Shown here piece by piece: positions 9,272 to 17,941 of a stretch of 47,644 bases of DNA; position 1 is the stretch's first letter, and every line of letters begins with the position of its first letter. Position numbers and translations under genes: made by a program. The DNA comes from Actinomycetota bacterium (GTDB lineage: Bacteria; Margulisbacteria; Marinamargulisbacteria; GCA-2716485), in contig PBBE01000047.1 of the NCBI GenBank assembly GCA_002716485.1, positions 1-47,644 of the forward strand. The letters run 5' to 3'. The notes below the pieces were generated by a model. That model saw nothing but the letters and a program-made list of their open reading frames with translations, made no database searches and had not been told where the DNA came from.

Positions 9272-10432
9272 CTAATGGGAGATATATGCTTGGGTAAATT
9301 TACCGATTTTGTCTAGAGCGGTTTTTAATGCGTTTATTTCTGTAGTAAAACAGATTCGAATAAACCCATCACGTTGCCCGAAGGCGGTGCCGGGAACCAC
9401 GGCAACTTGATAGTCTTGGAGTAACTTCATGGCAAATGTTTCAGAGTTTAGTCCAGTGGGGCGAATATCGGGAAAACAATAAAAGGCGCCACCAGGCATT
9501 TCAGTGGGTAACCCGATTTCATTGAGTGCGTTGATGGTTAAATCTCGTCTTTTTTGGTAGGAGGCTTTCATGGGGTTAATGGCCTTTGGGCCTTCTTTGA
9601 GGGCTTTAATGGCTGCAATTTGTCCCATAATAGGGGCGCAAAGTAGGGCGTATTGATGAATTTTGAGTGCTCGGTCTATAAGTGGGGCGGGCCCTGCGAT
9701 ATAGCCTACTCGCCAGCCGGTCATTGCGTAGGTTTTTGAAAACCCATTAAAAACAATACTTCGTTCTTTCATGTTGGGTAGACTGGCAATGGATGTATAA
9801 GTATCTTGGTAGGAAAGCTCTGCATAAATTTCATCACTGAGGACCCAAAGATCATGGGAGATGGCAAGTTCAGCAATTTGCTGAAGGGTCTGAGGGTCAA
9901 TGACGGCGCCGGTAGGATTATTGGGTGAACAGATAATAATGGCTTTGGTGTTTTTATTGATATGTGATTTAAGTGTATTGATATCGGGAATAAATTGATT
10001 GTCACAAGTGTCGATGGCAATGGGTGTTCCGCCAGCCAGGGTAATTAATGGGGCATAGCAGACATAGCATGGCTCAAAGATAATGACTTCATCGCCGGGA
10101 TTTAATAGGGCACGAAGGGTAATATCAATTCCTTGAGAGACGCCTGCAGAAATTAGTAGTTCGGTTTTGGGGTCATAGTTACAGTTAAAGTATTGGGATA
10201 AATAGTGGCTAATGGCCTCTCTGAGTTCAGGCATACCGGTATTAGAGGTATAGGAGGTAAGTCCTTGCTCGATACTTTCAATGGCTTCTTTTCGAATGAT
10301 TTCAGGGGTAGGGAAGTCGGGTTCTCCAACGCCTAATGAAATGATGCCTTTGGATTGTAGGACCAAGTCAAAAAAGGCCCTGATTCCGGATTTAGGAATA
10401 CGATCTAGAATTTCAGCGAATTGATGTTTCAT
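9272..10432 (-). CDS. Class I/II PLP aminotransferase (AspC/PatA-like)
   Basis: Fold-type I aminotransferase of the aspartate-aminotransferase superfamily. N-terminal ISLGVGEPDFPTP and the SYTSNTGMPELR substrate/PLP region are present. The phosphate-pocket region contains SPNNPTGAV, then the PLP-bound lysine in FSKTYAMTGWRVGY and a C-terminal carboxylate-binding Arg in IRICF. At 386 aa it is a full-length subfamily I-gamma enzyme. Close relatives act on aspartate, aromatic amino acids, alanine or N-acetyl-LL-diaminopimelate, and the sequence alone does not fix the substrate. No strong Shine-Dalgarno is visible. It is followed by the separately promoted purE and preceded by the MerR-DegV gene, so no pathway operon helps. 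Confidence 0.92.
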   Translation of the reverse strand: MKHQFAEILDRIPKSGIRAFFDLVLQSKGIISLGVGEPDFPTPEIIRKEAIESIEQGLTSYTSNTGMPELREAISHYLSQYFNCNYDPKTELLISAGVSQGIDITLRALLNPGDEVIIFEPCYVCYAPLITLAGGTPIAIDTCDNQFIPDINTLKSHINKNTKAIIICSPNNPTGAVIDPQTLQQIAELAISHDLWVLSDEIYAELSYQDTYTSIASLPNMKERSIVFNGFSKTYAMTGWRVGYIAGPAPLIDRALKIHQYALLCAPIMGQIAAIKALKEGPKAINPMKASYQKRRDLTINALNEIGLPTEMPGGAFYCFPDIRPTGLNSETFAMKLLQDYQVAVVPGTAFGQRDGFIRICFTTEINALKTALDKIGKFTQAYISH

Positions 10433-10520
10433 TGGTGATGTTTAGGGGGTTGCTTAGGTTTGTGCTCAGAGATTAGACCATGTGTTGGAAGCAATGTAAT
10501 GTTAGGCGTTAAAGATAGGC

Positions 10521-11510
10521 TCATAGCATGCTGACATGAATTAAGCCGATATTTTGGGGTGAGTCATCTAGTTCTTTGATGTAAATGGGGGCCTGGCAAA
10601 TGGTATGTTTGAGTTCTTTTTTGAGTGTTTCTGCGACATTCTTTTGTTGGGAGTGTGAAATTAAGACACGGTTTACATAGTTGCCTTGGGCTTGAAATTG
10701 GGTGTTAATAATTAGTAGTAATTCGGTTAGTGTGGTTTGAAAGTCGTCAATAATATGGTGGATAGATAAGTGTGGGTTTTTGGCATGAGCGCTATAAATA
10801 ATGTAGTGCTTTTCTAGCTTTTCGGTAATGGCTTCATCGAATGCCGATTGGCGTTTATGCTGAAGGACATAGGATTGATTTTGTTGGATGCCAGCTTGAA
10901 AGATGAGGGGGAGGTGTTTATTGAGTAGTAATTTAAACTCTGATTCTGTTCCATTTTCAAATAAGTATTCAGCTAGAATTTCAATAAGGAGTCCGGTTCC
11001 ACTATAAAATGATCCAGTATTAATGATATGTAGCTTAGATTTAAACTCGGGTGTTTTGGATAATTCTTTTAGTTCATTAAAGTGTGGTGAGTAATGTGGG
11101 GCAGGTAAAATGGCGTAGATCAGATCGACAGTATTGAGTAGTTGGGAAATGCGCTTTTTGATTTGAGTGGGGGTTTCGGGGTTTTTGAGTTGGTGAATTG
11201 GGAAGCGTTTAGGATGAAAAAATGAGAAGAGCACATCTGCTTCGGTTAAGATAGCAATGGTTTTTTCTTGGGGGTCTCTTTTAATGAGTAAGCGTTTGAT
11301 TTCATCTAAATTTAGTTTTTCTGAGGTTTGGTAATGACGAATTTTTTTGATGGTTTCAATATCATTGTCATCAAATAGTCGAACAGACCCTTCGCTTCGT
11401 TTGAGGTGGGGTAATAGTCCAAGTTGGTCATAGTAACGAATGGTTCGTTGGGTAATTCCTAATACTTTAGATAAGTGCCCGATTCGATATAATCCTTTTT
11501 CTTTGATCAT
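10521..11510 (-). CDS. MerR-type regulator fused to a DegV-like domain
   Basis: The N-terminal ~75 residues are a MerR winged helix (YRIGHLSKVLGITQRTIRYYDQLGLLP, then VRLFDDNDIETIKKI). The remaining ~240 residues do not look like the usual MerR dimerisation coil or GyrI-type sensor. They resemble the DegV/EDD lipid-binding fold: a spacer with DLIYAILPAPHYSPHF at the SGTY position, IINTGSFYSGTGLLIEILAEYL at the family's DS...GxGLLV helix, and a C-terminal NRVLISHSQQ...AETLKKEL block like the second DegV lobe. If so, a fatty acyl ligand may control DNA binding. I use the ATG at 11510 because GGGAG lies 6 nt upstream. The ORF-track start is 7 codons longer. MerR is firm, DegV is by motif only. 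Confidence 0.75.
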   Translation of the reverse strand: MIKEKGLYRIGHLSKVLGITQRTIRYYDQLGLLPHLKRSEGSVRLFDDNDIETIKKIRHYQTSEKLNLDEIKRLLIKRDPQEKTIAILTEADVLFSFFHPKRFPIHQLKNPETPTQIKKRISQLLNTVDLIYAILPAPHYSPHFNELKELSKTPEFKSKLHIINTGSFYSGTGLLIEILAEYLFENGTESEFKLLLNKHLPLIFQAGIQQNQSYVLQHKRQSAFDEAITEKLEKHYIIYSAHAKNPHLSIHHIIDDFQTTLTELLLIINTQFQAQGNYVNRVLISHSQQKNVAETLKKELKHTICQAPIYIKELDDSPQNIGLIHVSML

Positions 11511-11523
11511 CATATACTCCCAA

Positions 11524-11574
11524 TGAGTCAACGCGTTAGTTCAATATGACTCACTATTATGATATATCATAGTG
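11524..11574. promoter_or_regulatory. Nested palindromes upstream of the MerR-DegV gene
   Basis: Two inverted repeats occupy the 80-nt gap. TGAGTCA (11524-11530) pairs with TGACTCA (11547-11553). CACTAT (11552-11557) pairs with ATAGTG (11569-11574) around a perfect 14-bp palindrome TATGATATATCATA (11558-11571). An AT-rich dyad directly upstream of a MerR gene suggests an autoregulatory operator and promoter. A role as terminator for the upstream gene is an alternative. Confidence 0.45.
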
Positions 11575-11590
11575 GGTTTGTTGGAAATAT

Positions 11591-12763
11591 TCAAAGGTCA
11601 ATATAAATTTCGTTAAGGCTAGTATTCCCATAGGTGGCTTTTGCACTAATATGGAGTTGATGGGCATGTTTGTCTTGGGTATCAATTAAAATAAAGTGGG
11701 GGCCGGCTGGGAGTACTTCTTTAGAAATAATGGTTGAAATCAGGTTTTTTTGTTCATCTAATAGATTAATATTGATTTTTGAGGGCATACTTAAGTTAAA
11801 TTGAAGTTCATTTTGTGGGCGATCAGAGAGACTATTTTGGCGGTGGATACGAGCATGATTAATTTGCGTTTTTAAAGAAAAGTAGGCGCCTTTATGATGC
11901 TGATATAGGCCTAGAAGCCCAAATGAGGGGAGTAATATCATTTTTTTTACAGCAGTTAGATTGAATGAGTTTAGAGGGATTTCTTCTATGAGACTAAAGT
12001 GTTGGCTTCGAATGTCTAGTTGTTGTTTGGATGGGGAAAGTAAGTAGATTCCATGGTGGTAATTGTCTTGGATTTGGGTGTAGGGGATGGGTAGGGGATA
12101 GGATCTGATGGGGATTGAAAATTCATTGAGGTGATGAAAATGAGACTTGGTTAAGACGTATAGTTCATTATTTTCTAGGACGTTAAAGTCGATAATATTG
12201 GGAGACTTTCCTAAATAAAGACTGGTTTTTTGGGGCGGGTGTTGGGGAGCGCTGAGCTTGTATTTATATAAGTCAGGGCCATTGATAATATATAAGTGTT
12301 GATTATTAATTTCGCAAAGAGTTGGGTTTGGTAGGTGTTGACTGAATTGAAACTCAAGGCGATTTAAAAAAGGGCTGGCCTGAAAAATATGGATGATGCC
12401 AGTATCGATAATGGCGACTTGCCCCTGGGTTGATACGCATATTGTTACGGGGTTGTTCAGGGGGTGCTTAATGGGGGCGATTTTTGGTTTAGATAATGGG
12501 GACAGGTAGATAATAAAGGCTTGCTTTGATGTTTGATCGATGCCGGCGGTAAAGGGGATATGCTTTGGCCAAAAGAAAGGTCGTTTTTCTGCCACAATAT
12601 GTTGGGCGGATAAATGATGGATGGCTTGGATATGGTGGGGGAAAAAGTGGGAGTAGAAATCGTGGGCGCTAAATTCAGATTCCAATTCAATGGAGGCTGC
12701 CCATAGTGGTAGACATACAAAGAGCCAGATTAAGTAAATACTATATCTGACGCTTTGTATCAT
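11591..12763 (-). CDS. Exported protein, probable beta-propeller with FlgD-like C-terminal domain
   Basis: I do not recognise a named family. A signal peptide is clear (residues ~1-22, YSIYLIWLFVCLPLWAASI). The body (~60-300) is beta-rich with recurring short strand pairs such as ITVCVSTQGQVAIIDTG-like and NNELYVLTKSHFHHL-like phrases, suggesting a propeller. The last ~65 residues (NLLDEQKNLIS...LPAGPHFILIDTQD) resemble the FlgD/Ig-like domain that also appears in the 41.9 kb protein. It starts 18 nt after trxA and is probably co-transcribed with it. Low N-terminal complexity and high H/Q/P reflect the strand bias. The location is presumably periplasm or cell surface. Confidence 0.6.
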   Translation of the reverse strand: MIQSVRYSIYLIWLFVCLPLWAASIELESEFSAHDFYSHFFPHHIQAIHHLSAQHIVAEKRPFFWPKHIPFTAGIDQTSKQAFIIYLSPLSKPKIAPIKHPLNNPVTICVSTQGQVAIIDTGIIHIFQASPFLNRLEFQFSQHLPNPTLCEINNQHLYIINGPDLYKYKLSAPQHPPQKTSLYLGKSPNIIDFNVLENNELYVLTKSHFHHLNEFSIPIRSYPLPIPYTQIQDNYHHGIYLLSPSKQQLDIRSQHFSLIEEIPLNSFNLTAVKKMILLPSFGLLGLYQHHKGAYFSLKTQINHARIHRQNSLSDRPQNELQFNLSMPSKININLLDEQKNLISTIISKEVLPAGPHFILIDTQDKHAHQLHISAKATYGNTSLNEIYIDL

Positions 12764-12781
12764 TGTTGGTTTATATACTAT

Positions 12782-13105
12782 TTAGATGTGTTTCTGTAGT
12801 TCTTCTTCAAAAGCACTTTCAGATTTGAATCCAACGATTCGAGTAACTTCTTCGCCATTTTTAAATAAGATGCAGCAAGGGATACTTGTGATTTGATAGT
12901 TTTGTGCGATATTGGCATTTTTGTCAGTATCTAGTTTGCAGACCTTGAGTTGACCTTGGAATTTATTACTCATGGCTTCGATGACAGGTGCAAGCATTCG
13001 GCAAGGGCCACACCATTCTGCCCAAAAGTCCACAAGAACGGGTGTTCCAGATTCGTTTTTGACTAGTTCATCGAAGTTGCTTTCAGAAATTTCAGTGACG
13101 CTCAT
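12782..13105 (-). CDS. trxA: Thioredoxin
   Basis: Cytosolic dithiol-disulfide oxidoreductase. It has the canonical WCGPC active site (C32, C35) in DFWAEWCGPCRML, the buried Asp (D26), and a full single-domain length of 107 aa. The cis-proline loop reads TSIPCCILF, so two cysteines follow the cis-Pro where most thioredoxins have TL or TF. A further Cys lies in KVCKLD. GGAGG sits 8 nt before the ATG. The exported propeller-like gene follows at 18 nt. Confidence 0.96.
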   Translation of the reverse strand: MSVTEISESNFDELVKNESGTPVLVDFWAEWCGPCRMLAPVIEAMSNKFQGQLKVCKLDTDKNANIAQNYQITSIPCCILFKNGEEVTRIVGFKSESAFEEELQKHI

Positions 13106-13180
13106 AGTAGTTCCTCCATTATTAGGGTGTTGATTTAACCCCTTTGTTTCATGTAGATGATTAGTTTTATTTTAATGGGC

Positions 13181-13198
13181 CTAGACTACTGTGTCTAG
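13181..13198. other. Hairpin in the dgt-trxA intergenic region
   Basis: CTAGAC and GTCTAG form a 6-bp stem with loop TACTGT, 15-nt or so past the dgt stop (minus strand). The sequence after it is A/T-rich but has no clean T run, so it is at best a weak terminator for rpsB-tsf-dgt. Confidence 0.3.
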
Positions 13199-13212
13199 TG
13201 TTAAAATATGTT

Positions 13213-14385
13213 TTAGTGCGTGTTAGGGAGATGCCAGCTTGGACTTAGGTGGGGATCTAGTAAGCTGATATATTCTTGTTGGACATAAGTGTCGGTCATT
13301 CCAGAGATATAATCAGCAATGAGTCTCATTTGTTTTTTAGGTTGGGTATTAATTTGGTGTTGGATCGATAATGGTAGGGTTTTGGTATCCTCATTAAATA
13401 AATGAAATAGATGTTGGATCAATTGTTGACCTTTTTTATTCATTCGGTAGATATGTGGATGTAAATAGAAGTGTTTGTAAAGATATTTTCGAAGTTTTTG
13501 GTTCTTTTTTTTCATATTGCTAGAAAACTCAATGATATTATTATTAACCGTTTGGATATCTTGAATAGAGTGGAGTTGGTGTTGTTTAATGCTCGCTTTT
13601 GATTGCTCACATACATCCATTACTTGGGCGGAAATAATATGGCTGTTAATGAGGTGTTGTTGTTCGTGGGTGGCAAGGTCTTGGTAGTCTTTTTGGATGC
13701 ATGCTTTGGCATCGTGCCATAATTCAATTTCATTATCGAGGTGGGACTCATTAAGGATTTGTGCATTTAAGCCATCGTCAAGATCACGGTTGTTATAAGC
13801 AATTTCATCGGCGATATTGACGACTTGGGCTTCTAGGGTGGTTATGCTATTGGAGGTGATTTCAGGAGGACTGTCCCAGGCCGTTTTATGTTTCATGAGT
13901 CCAAATAATGTTTCTTGAGATAGGTTAAGGCCAGGAAAATGGGGGTATTTCTTTTCTAATTTGGTTACAATTCGTAGTGACTGAATGTTATGTTCGTAGC
14001 CGCCATTGTCTGCCATTAGGGTATTCAGAATGGTTTCACCAGAGTGACCAAAAGGAGGGTGCCCTAGGTCATGGGATAGGGCGATGGCTTCACAAAGATC
14101 TTCGTTGAGCCCTAATAGTCGGGCAATGTGACGGGAGATTTGTGCGACCTCTAGGGAATGGGTGAGTCGGGATCGATAATGATCATTTTCGGTGGATAGA
14201 AAGACTTGGGTTTTGTGTTTGAGACGACGAAATGCTTTTGAATGAATAATTCGGTCACGGTCTCTTTGAAAACAAGTTCGTGTTGGCGATGCTGTATCTT
14301 TAAAGTATCGCCCTAAAGAGGATTTACTTTTCACCGCATATGGCTTAAGTAGTGTGTCTTCAATTGATTCGAAATATTCCCGCAT
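13213..14385 (-). CDS. dgt: Deoxyguanosinetriphosphate triphosphohydrolase-like HD protein
   Basis: HD-superfamily dNTPase that removes triphosphate from dNTPs. Characteristic segments: DRIIHSKAFRRLKHKTQVF near residues 42-60, RLTHSLEVAQISR with the first metal His, and LSHDLGHPPFGHSGE with the HD pair. The 390-aa length agrees with the short Dgt type 2 subfamily. An AAGGGGA ribosome binding site lies upstream and the tsf stop is 12 nt away, making it the third gene of an rpsB-tsf-dgt unit. The substrate among the dNTPs cannot be told from sequence. Confidence 0.92.
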   Translation of the reverse strand: MREYFESIEDTLLKPYAVKSKSSLGRYFKDTASPTRTCFQRDRDRIIHSKAFRRLKHKTQVFLSTENDHYRSRLTHSLEVAQISRHIARLLGLNEDLCEAIALSHDLGHPPFGHSGETILNTLMADNGGYEHNIQSLRIVTKLEKKYPHFPGLNLSQETLFGLMKHKTAWDSPPEITSNSITTLEAQVVNIADEIAYNNRDLDDGLNAQILNESHLDNEIELWHDAKACIQKDYQDLATHEQQHLINSHIISAQVMDVCEQSKASIKQHQLHSIQDIQTVNNNIIEFSSNMKKKNQKLRKYLYKHFYLHPHIYRMNKKGQQLIQHLFHLFNEDTKTLPLSIQHQINTQPKKQMRLIADYISGMTDTYVQQEYISLLDPHLSPSWHLPNTH

Positions 14386-14397
14386 TGCGGATCCCCT

Positions 14398-15207
14398 TTA
14401 GTTCAAATCGTATCGTAAAAATTGTTCAATGCTTGTGTTGGCAGGCAATACTTGCTTGATTTGTTTTTTATCGTCTTTAACAAAGGCTTGTTCCAAAAGA
14501 CAAGATTCTTTGTAAAATTTATTGATTCTTCCTTGTACAATTTTATCTAAGATTTGTTCCGGTTTCCCTTCATTTAGGGCCTGGGTTTTAATAATTTCTT
14601 TTTCGTTGTCCAGAATGGTGTTAGGGACTTCACTGGGGTCTAAGTAAGATGGGTTGCTAGCAGCGATGTGCATGGCAATATCTTTACTTGTTTCTTGGTC
14701 AATATCATTATTAAATTTTACTACTACGCCAATTTTTCCGTTCATATGAATATAGCTAGTAACGTGGGGGGTGTCTGTAATTACTTTGGTATTATTAACG
14801 GAGATATTTTCACCGAGCTTTAATACATATGAGGCCAAATAGTCTTTTAGTGGTTGGTTGTCGATACTAAGAGAGTTGATGGCGTCCTCAGAATCAATAT
14901 TGTGTTCAATAGCCGCTTTGGCAATGCGCTCTCCAAGTTGGATAAAAGCATCATTGTTGGCTACAAAATCGGTTTCACAGTTTAGTTCAAAGATAATGCT
15001 TCTTTGGGTTGATGTTTCAATAAAAATTCGACCTTGGTTGGCGGACCGGTCTGCTTTTTTATTGGCTTTGGCGAGTCCTCTTTCTCTAAGAATATTAATG
15101 GCTGAATCGATATCGCCATTGGATTCAGATAAGGCGCGTTTGCACTCCATTAATCCGACCCCTGTTTTTTCACGTAAGGATTTAACTTGTGATGCGGTGA
15201 TTTCCAT
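14398..15207 (-). CDS. tsf: Translation elongation factor Ts
   Basis: Nucleotide exchange factor for EF-Tu. The UBA-like N-terminus (VKSLREKTGVGLMECKRAL) and the TDFVANND motif that inserts into EF-Tu are both present (ELNCETDFVANNDAF). Then come the core repeats with HIAASNPSYLDPSEVP and a C-terminal module. At 269 aa it is full length. Its ATG overlaps the rpsB stop in TAATG (1 nt), so translation is coupled to rpsB. Confidence 0.97.
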   Translation of the reverse strand: MEITASQVKSLREKTGVGLMECKRALSESNGDIDSAINILRERGLAKANKKADRSANQGRIFIETSTQRSIIFELNCETDFVANNDAFIQLGERIAKAAIEHNIDSEDAINSLSIDNQPLKDYLASYVLKLGENISVNNTKVITDTPHVTSYIHMNGKIGVVVKFNNDIDQETSKDIAMHIAASNPSYLDPSEVPNTILDNEKEIIKTQALNEGKPEQILDKIVQGRINKFYKESCLLEQAFVKDDKKQIKQVLPANTSIEQFLRYDLN

Positions 15208-16280
15208 TATGACTTGTCTCCCTTTTCACTAGATTTTGATTCTGAGGTAGCTGCTTTTTTTACAGATGCTTCTTTTTTAGGTGCCTTTTCCTCTTTATTA
15301 GTGCTGGCTTTATCGGGTGCTATATTGGCGGTGGTTTCTTTTTCTTTGCTGGGGGCTGGTGTTGCTTTTTTGCTAGTGCTGGGGGTGTCATTTGTTTTTT
15401 TGTCAGGGCTAGTTTTAGAACCGTCTTTTTTGGTCTCGGCAGCGCTTGTTTTTTCGCTATCTTTTTTTTCAGTATCTTGGTTTTGTTGGTGAACAATTGG
15501 GTTTTCTTGTCCATTGGTGACGGCCTTTCTCATGACAGAGCATAATAACCGAATCGCTCTAATGGCGTCATCATTTGCCGGGATTGGGTAGGTGATGTTT
15601 TCTGGGTTGACATTAGTGTCGACTAAAGCAATTACAGGGATATTAAGTCGCTGAGCTTCTTTAAGAGCCAGGTGCTCTTTTTTGATATCTACAATAAATA
15701 CAGCAGAAGGGAGGCTACCCATGTGTTTGATTCCGTTGAGATAGTAGCTTAATCGCTCATATTTTTTAAGAATTTTAGCGGACTCTTTTTTACCCAAGGT
15801 TTCAAAGATGCCATCGTCTTTCATTTTTTCATATTTTTTTAGTTTTTGGACACTTTTTACTAAGGTTTGGTTATTGGTGAGTGTGCCACCTAACCAGCGA
15901 TGGTTAACATAGGGCATGCTGCATTTGGTTGCTTCGTCTTCAATGGCTTCTAAGGCTTGTTTTTTGGTTCCTACAAACATAATAGAGCCATTGTTTCGGC
16001 ATACATTATAAACAAAATAATAGGCGTTTTTGAGTAATTTGAGTGTTTGTTGAAGATCAATAACGTGAATGCCATTTCGAGAGGTGAAAATATAAGGTTT
16101 CATTTTGGGATTCCATCGTTTGGTCTGATGTCCAAAATGAACGCCACATTCAAGTAGGTCTCTCATGCTGACAATGCTATCAAATTGGGATCCTTTTTTA
16201 GGGGCAGTCTCGTTACTTGTCGTTGTGGTTTCACCTTTGTTAGTTTCTAACGTATTGGTTGTTTCTTTGGTTGTTGTCAT
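15207..16280 (-). CDS. rpsB: Ribosomal protein S2 with long N- and C-terminal extensions
   Basis: Small-subunit protein S2. The core begins at about residue 36 (MRDLLECGVHFGHQTKRWNP) and includes IHVIDLQQT, FVGTKKQA, NHRWLGGTLTN, PSAVFIVD and the ALVDTNVNP segment, ending near residue 255. It is preceded by ~34 residues of T/N/E/K-rich sequence and followed by ~110 residues of K/T/S/A/E-rich low-complexity sequence. The total is 357 aa against the usual 230-260. The tail is in frame, ends at the TAA shared with tsf, and looks disordered. A promoter-like sequence lies ~75 nt upstream. The Shine-Dalgarno is weak. Confidence 0.96.
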   Translation of the reverse strand: MTTTKETTNTLETNKGETTTTSNETAPKKGSQFDSIVSMRDLLECGVHFGHQTKRWNPKMKPYIFTSRNGIHVIDLQQTLKLLKNAYYFVYNVCRNNGSIMFVGTKKQALEAIEDEATKCSMPYVNHRWLGGTLTNNQTLVKSVQKLKKYEKMKDDGIFETLGKKESAKILKKYERLSYYLNGIKHMGSLPSAVFIVDIKKEHLALKEAQRLNIPVIALVDTNVNPENITYPIPANDDAIRAIRLLCSVMRKAVTNGQENPIVHQQNQDTEKKDSEKTSAAETKKDGSKTSPDKKTNDTPSTSKKATPAPSKEKETTANIAPDKASTNKEEKAPKKEASVKKAATSESKSSEKGDKS

Positions 16281-16350
16281 AATTCATTCTCAACTTTGTT
16301 TATTCTTGTGATTTATAACTTTTATTTACTACTTAACACAAGTAAGACAG

Positions 16351-16380
16351 ATTTTACTCTTATACTTACTTTATCGTCAA
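16351..16380 (-). promoter_or_regulatory. Putative sigma70 promoter for rpsB-tsf-dgt
   Basis: On the minus strand TTGACG and TAAAAT are separated by 18 nt, giving a leader of about 65 nt before the rpsB ATG. Confidence 0.55.
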
Positions 16381-16484
16381 GGGTCGATGAGCCTAATGGT
16401 GTTGGTGTGCATTTGTAAAGGTCTAATTTTTAACTAGAGTGTTTTGAAGCAGCTATGTTACTATAAATATTTAGTGTTACGGTT

Positions 16485-16513
16485 TTGTTAACAATATATT
16501 GGGCATTTATAAG
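16485..16513 (+). promoter_or_regulatory. Putative sigma70 promoter for the double-receiver protein
   Basis: TTGTTA and TATAAG are separated by 17 nt and end ~33 nt before the ATG at 16546. With the minus-strand promoter at 16351-16380 this forms a divergent control region. Confidence 0.5.
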
Positions 16514-16545
16514 GTATAAGAGCTATAGTATGAAGGGGTTATTTG

Positions 16546-17790
16546 ATGGATAAGCCATTGGTATTGCTAATACATGGGGTAGACTCAGATTGTCAGGAGT
16601 TTGATCGGTATTTAACGTCTTATCAGCTGATGTCAGCAACGTCTTATCAAGAGGGTCGTCGGTTATTTGAGCAACATTTTTTTAATATTAGGGTAGTGGT
16701 TATTGATTTAGGGGTTGAGGATGGGCAAGGGGCTTCTATGGTTGAGGATTTACGTGCCATTAGTAGCCTTCCTGAAGTGATTGTTTGTTCGGAACAAAAA
16801 GATGTGAATGTGGCGGTTCATTGTATGAAGGTTGGGGCCTTTGATTATTTAGTCAGCCCATTTAGTTCAGAAATGATTCAACAGTCGGTGTTTTCAGCCT
16901 TGGACAATATGGACTATTTAAAGAAAATCCAAGAGTTTTCTCATTCTCAATTACTCTCCCAGGTTTCATTAGAAAAGCGGCTTCGTGAGTCGACCCAGCT
17001 ACGGGGTCAAAAGCTCAAAGACGATGCCTCTTTAGATGTGGCGGATTTATTGGATTTTTTTCCACATCCTGATTCAAGGGACCCCAAATTTGATGCCCAT
17101 CTTCAAGGGCTGGTGAAGCAGCGTTTAAAAGAAGAGCATGAAAAAAACGGAAAAGCCAAGATTTTATTGGTAGAAGATGAGCATGTGTATCGTGCCATGA
17201 TGAAGACGATGTTGACGGACCTTTATGATGTTTATGAAGCCGATACTCTGGATGGGGCGGTGGAGCAGTTGTCTTCGTCAGTTCAGTTTGATGTGGTGCT
17301 ATTGGATATTTTTTTACCGGATGGTTTAGGGACGGACCTGTTGCCTAAAATTGACGATTATCAGTCTGATGTCGAGGTTATTATTGTTACCGCCTTTGAT
17401 TTAATTGATAAGGCTGTTCAGTCGATTCGTGGGGGTGCATCGGATTACTTGAATAAACCAGTATTAAAAGAAGATATATTGAAGCGGGTTAAGGGGGCCT
17501 TGGATCGAAAATATTTGCGACAGATATTGCCTCAGATTCGAGATGATTTTGTTGAGAATAGGTTGACATCGGATGAGAAGTGTGGGATTCTTGATCGCCT
17601 ATCCGAGAGTCGAAGAGAGTCTGGTAAGACGATTTTAATGAAAGATATCTATGATATTTTTCGTAATTTACGACAGACCTTTATTCCGGATAGTGTTGCT
17701 GTTCCTGATAGTGTTTTAAAAAATGGCTTAAAGGGATTTGTGGATTCTTTAGAGCAACGGTTTTCGACCCCAGAGCTCACTGATTTATAA
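16546..17790 (+). CDS. Response regulator with two receiver domains, no DNA-binding output
   Basis: Two CheY-like receivers in tandem. REC1 (~4-125) is degenerate: it keeps the phospho-acceptor position D54 in VVVIDLGVEDG, but the acidic pair is weak (HGVDSD) and the conserved Lys is S104 (DYLVSPF). REC2 (~204-325) looks active, with VEDE (D211/E212), phospho-acceptor D254 in VVLLDIFLPDG, the VTAFD switch Thr and K304 in YLNKPV. The last ~85 residues are helical and unrecognised. The ATG at 16546 has AAGGGG 7 nt upstream. The ORF track counts a TTG one codon earlier. The big histidine kinase downstream is an obvious candidate partner (inference). Confidence 0.88.
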   Translation: MDKPLVLLIHGVDSDCQEFDRYLTSYQLMSATSYQEGRRLFEQHFFNIRVVVIDLGVEDGQGASMVEDLRAISSLPEVIVCSEQKDVNVAVHCMKVGAFDYLVSPFSSEMIQQSVFSALDNMDYLKKIQEFSHSQLLSQVSLEKRLRESTQLRGQKLKDDASLDVADLLDFFPHPDSRDPKFDAHLQGLVKQRLKEEHEKNGKAKILLVEDEHVYRAMMKTMLTDLYDVYEADTLDGAVEQLSSSVQFDVVLLDIFLPDGLGTDLLPKIDDYQSDVEVIIVTAFDLIDKAVQSIRGGASDYLNKPVLKEDILKRVKGALDRKYLRQILPQIRDDFVENRLTSDEKCGILDRLSESRRESGKTILMKDIYDIFRNLRQTFIPDSVAVPDSVLKNGLKGFVDSLEQRFSTPELTDL

Positions 17791-17844
17791 CTTTAGTTGC
17801 AGGTGGATTAGAACTTTAGCCCTATTTATATTTTAAATAAAGTG

Positions 17845-17873
17845 TTGACAGATGAATGGATTTGGTGTAAATT
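17845..17873 (+). promoter_or_regulatory. Strong sigma70 promoter for the 107-aa / P450-like / kinase genes
   Basis: A perfect TTGACA is followed after 17 nt by TAAATT, about 68 nt before the ATG at 17942. It could drive all three downstream genes. Confidence 0.6.
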
Positions 17874-17941
17874 TGTTTTTTGTTACGTTTATGTTTGTTT
17901 TATGTGTTTTATAACAAAATTGAAAGGGAGGTTTTTAATAT

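Noticed and set aside
15320-15514. 64-aa Lys/Pro-rich minus-strand ORF
   Set aside because: It is another frame of the low-complexity C-terminal tail of rpsB.
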